Assembly: GCA_012963655.1 (NCBI GenBank)
Contig: DTVI01000252.1
Location: 1-6,194 of the forward strand
Direction of reading: 5' to 3'
Length of the DNA stretch: 6,194 bases
Origin: Sulfurimonas sp.
GTDB lineage: Bacteria > Campylobacterota > Campylobacteria > Campylobacterales > Sulfurimonadaceae
Below, piece after piece: positions 5,642-6,194 of the stretch. Every line of letters begins with the position of its first letter. The stretch's first letter is position 1. The notes below the pieces were generated by a model. It had not been told where the DNA came from. It did not search any database and worked only from the letters and a program-made list of their open reading frames with translations. The position numbers and the translations under genes were made by a program.

Positions 5642-6194
5642 AAGGATATATGATTCCCCCACCTGCTGCATTTGCACTATGCAAGATGATAGTATTATTC
5701 TTAGTCGCGTAAAACTGCATAAGCAGTCTTTGCAAGCTAGGTTGTATAGAAGGCATAAACCAGGCATTATTACTTGTAGCTATCATGAAGGCTGGCTTAT
5801 CAGTAAAGAGTTCATGACAGGTGGCTTCATAACAAATAGCATTTTTAAACTGAGTTCCCTTAATAGAAAAATAAGTGGGCTTAGAAGCACTTAAATAATC
5901 AACTGCCCCTCCAAATACAGCTTCATTAATAGGACGGGCTAGAAATGAGGGAAGGGGAATATACTCTCCAAAGGGTACTAAAATCATTTTTTTAGCTACT
6001 TGCATTTGTCCATCTTGAAAAAAATACGTTGCATTAAAGTTATGACCATCTTCAGATAAAAGACTTCCTGTAATGATAGAGATAAAATGACTTTTATATT
6101 TGAGTTTTTCTATAAGGTTTTTATGTGTGTTTAGAAAAAGAGGAAAAACTGACTCAGGCAAGATGACGAGTTGAGAACCTTTTTCAATTGCCTT
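5640..6194 (-). CDS. lnt: Apolipoprotein N-acyltransferase, C-terminal catalytic part (5' end beyond window)
   Basis: Inner-membrane enzyme that adds the third acyl chain to the N-terminal cysteine of lipoproteins. The visible 184 residues are the carbon-nitrogen hydrolase (nitrilase-like) domain. The catalytic triad can be placed: Glu in LPES (codon 6155-6153), Lys in KMILVPFGEYIPL (codon 5990-5988) and Cys in AICYE (codon 5834-5832). SNNAWF stands in place of the usual SNDAWFG, followed by HSANAAGG, the counterpart of the T/S-N-x-G segment. The frame is open to the right edge, reading KAIEKGSQLVI before LPES. The TTG at 6161 is therefore an internal leucine codon, and the real start, with the N-terminal membrane helices, is outside the window. 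The protein ends IIYP directly after the nitrilase core, without room for the C-terminal membrane helix present in E. coli Lnt. From memory, Lnt of Campylobacter and Helicobacter is also short. Confidence 0.93.
   Translation of the reverse strand, partial: KAIEKGSQLVILPESVFPLFLNTHKNLIEKLKYKSHFISIITGSLLSEDGHNFNATYFFQDGQMQVAKKMILVPFGEYIPLPSFLARPINEAVFGGAVDYLSASKPTYFSIKGTQFKNAICYEATCHELFTDKPAFMIATSNNAWFMPSIQPSLQRLLMQFYATKNNTIILHSANAAGGGIIYP

Noticed and set aside
5679..5894. Plus-strand open frame of 71 codons
   Set aside because: It lies inside the lnt catalytic domain on the other strand, covering the catalytic cysteine codon, and is a shadow.
6159..6161. TTG at 6161 as the start of a short 173-residue protein
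   Set aside because: The frame stays open to the right edge and the upstream residues (SQLVI) complete the Lnt motif around the catalytic Glu, so this is an internal leucine codon.

Overview
The window is AT-rich with short intergenic gaps. Its proteins look like those of Campylobacterota (Epsilonproteobacteria, for instance a Sulfurimonas/Arcobacter-like organism). That placement rests on composition and on the style of the encoded proteins (short Lnt, compact PabC, CysK); no search was possible. I see no phage, CRISPR, tRNA or rRNA genes and no intact transposase. Most of the window is core chromosome.

Layout. Positions 1-1907 (minus) carry nearly all of a UvrD/Rep/PcrA-type superfamily 1 DNA helicase, whose C-terminus lies beyond the left edge. 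It is divergent from a LysR-family regulator at 2089-2991 (plus). The roughly 180 bp between them hold a good sigma-70-type promoter for the regulator, a 10-bp inverted repeat and several TTATAA boxes. The regulator ends in a palindromic terminator at 2995-3034. Positions 3035-3304 hold no convincing gene but contain the oddest item here: two 81-bp copies of a relatively GC-rich sequence, tandemly arranged with a 90-bp period.

Positions 5287-3305 (minus) form a tight three-gene operon: cysK (O-acetylserine sulfhydrylase); a short stand-alone PabC-type 4-amino-4-deoxychorismate lyase whose GTG start overlaps the cysK stop; and, 25 bp later, a 154-residue protein that I tentatively read as an SspB-like ClpXP adaptor. 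The products suggest cysteine synthesis, folate (p-aminobenzoate) synthesis and possibly regulated proteolysis. No functional link between them is visible beyond co-transcription. Positions 5288-5639 are non-coding or carry at most a tiny plus-strand ORF. Positions 5640-6194 (minus) are the C-terminal catalytic part of apolipoprotein N-acyltransferase (lnt), whose N-terminal membrane part lies beyond the right edge.

Points most worth a second look: (a) the tandem element at 3103-3273, whose only two inter-copy differences both keep a hairpin paired (as G·U) if the minus strand is transcribed, suggesting a structured RNA in the 3' region of the cysK operon; (b) the SspB-like protein; (c) a possible small plus-strand transcription unit between cysK and lnt.
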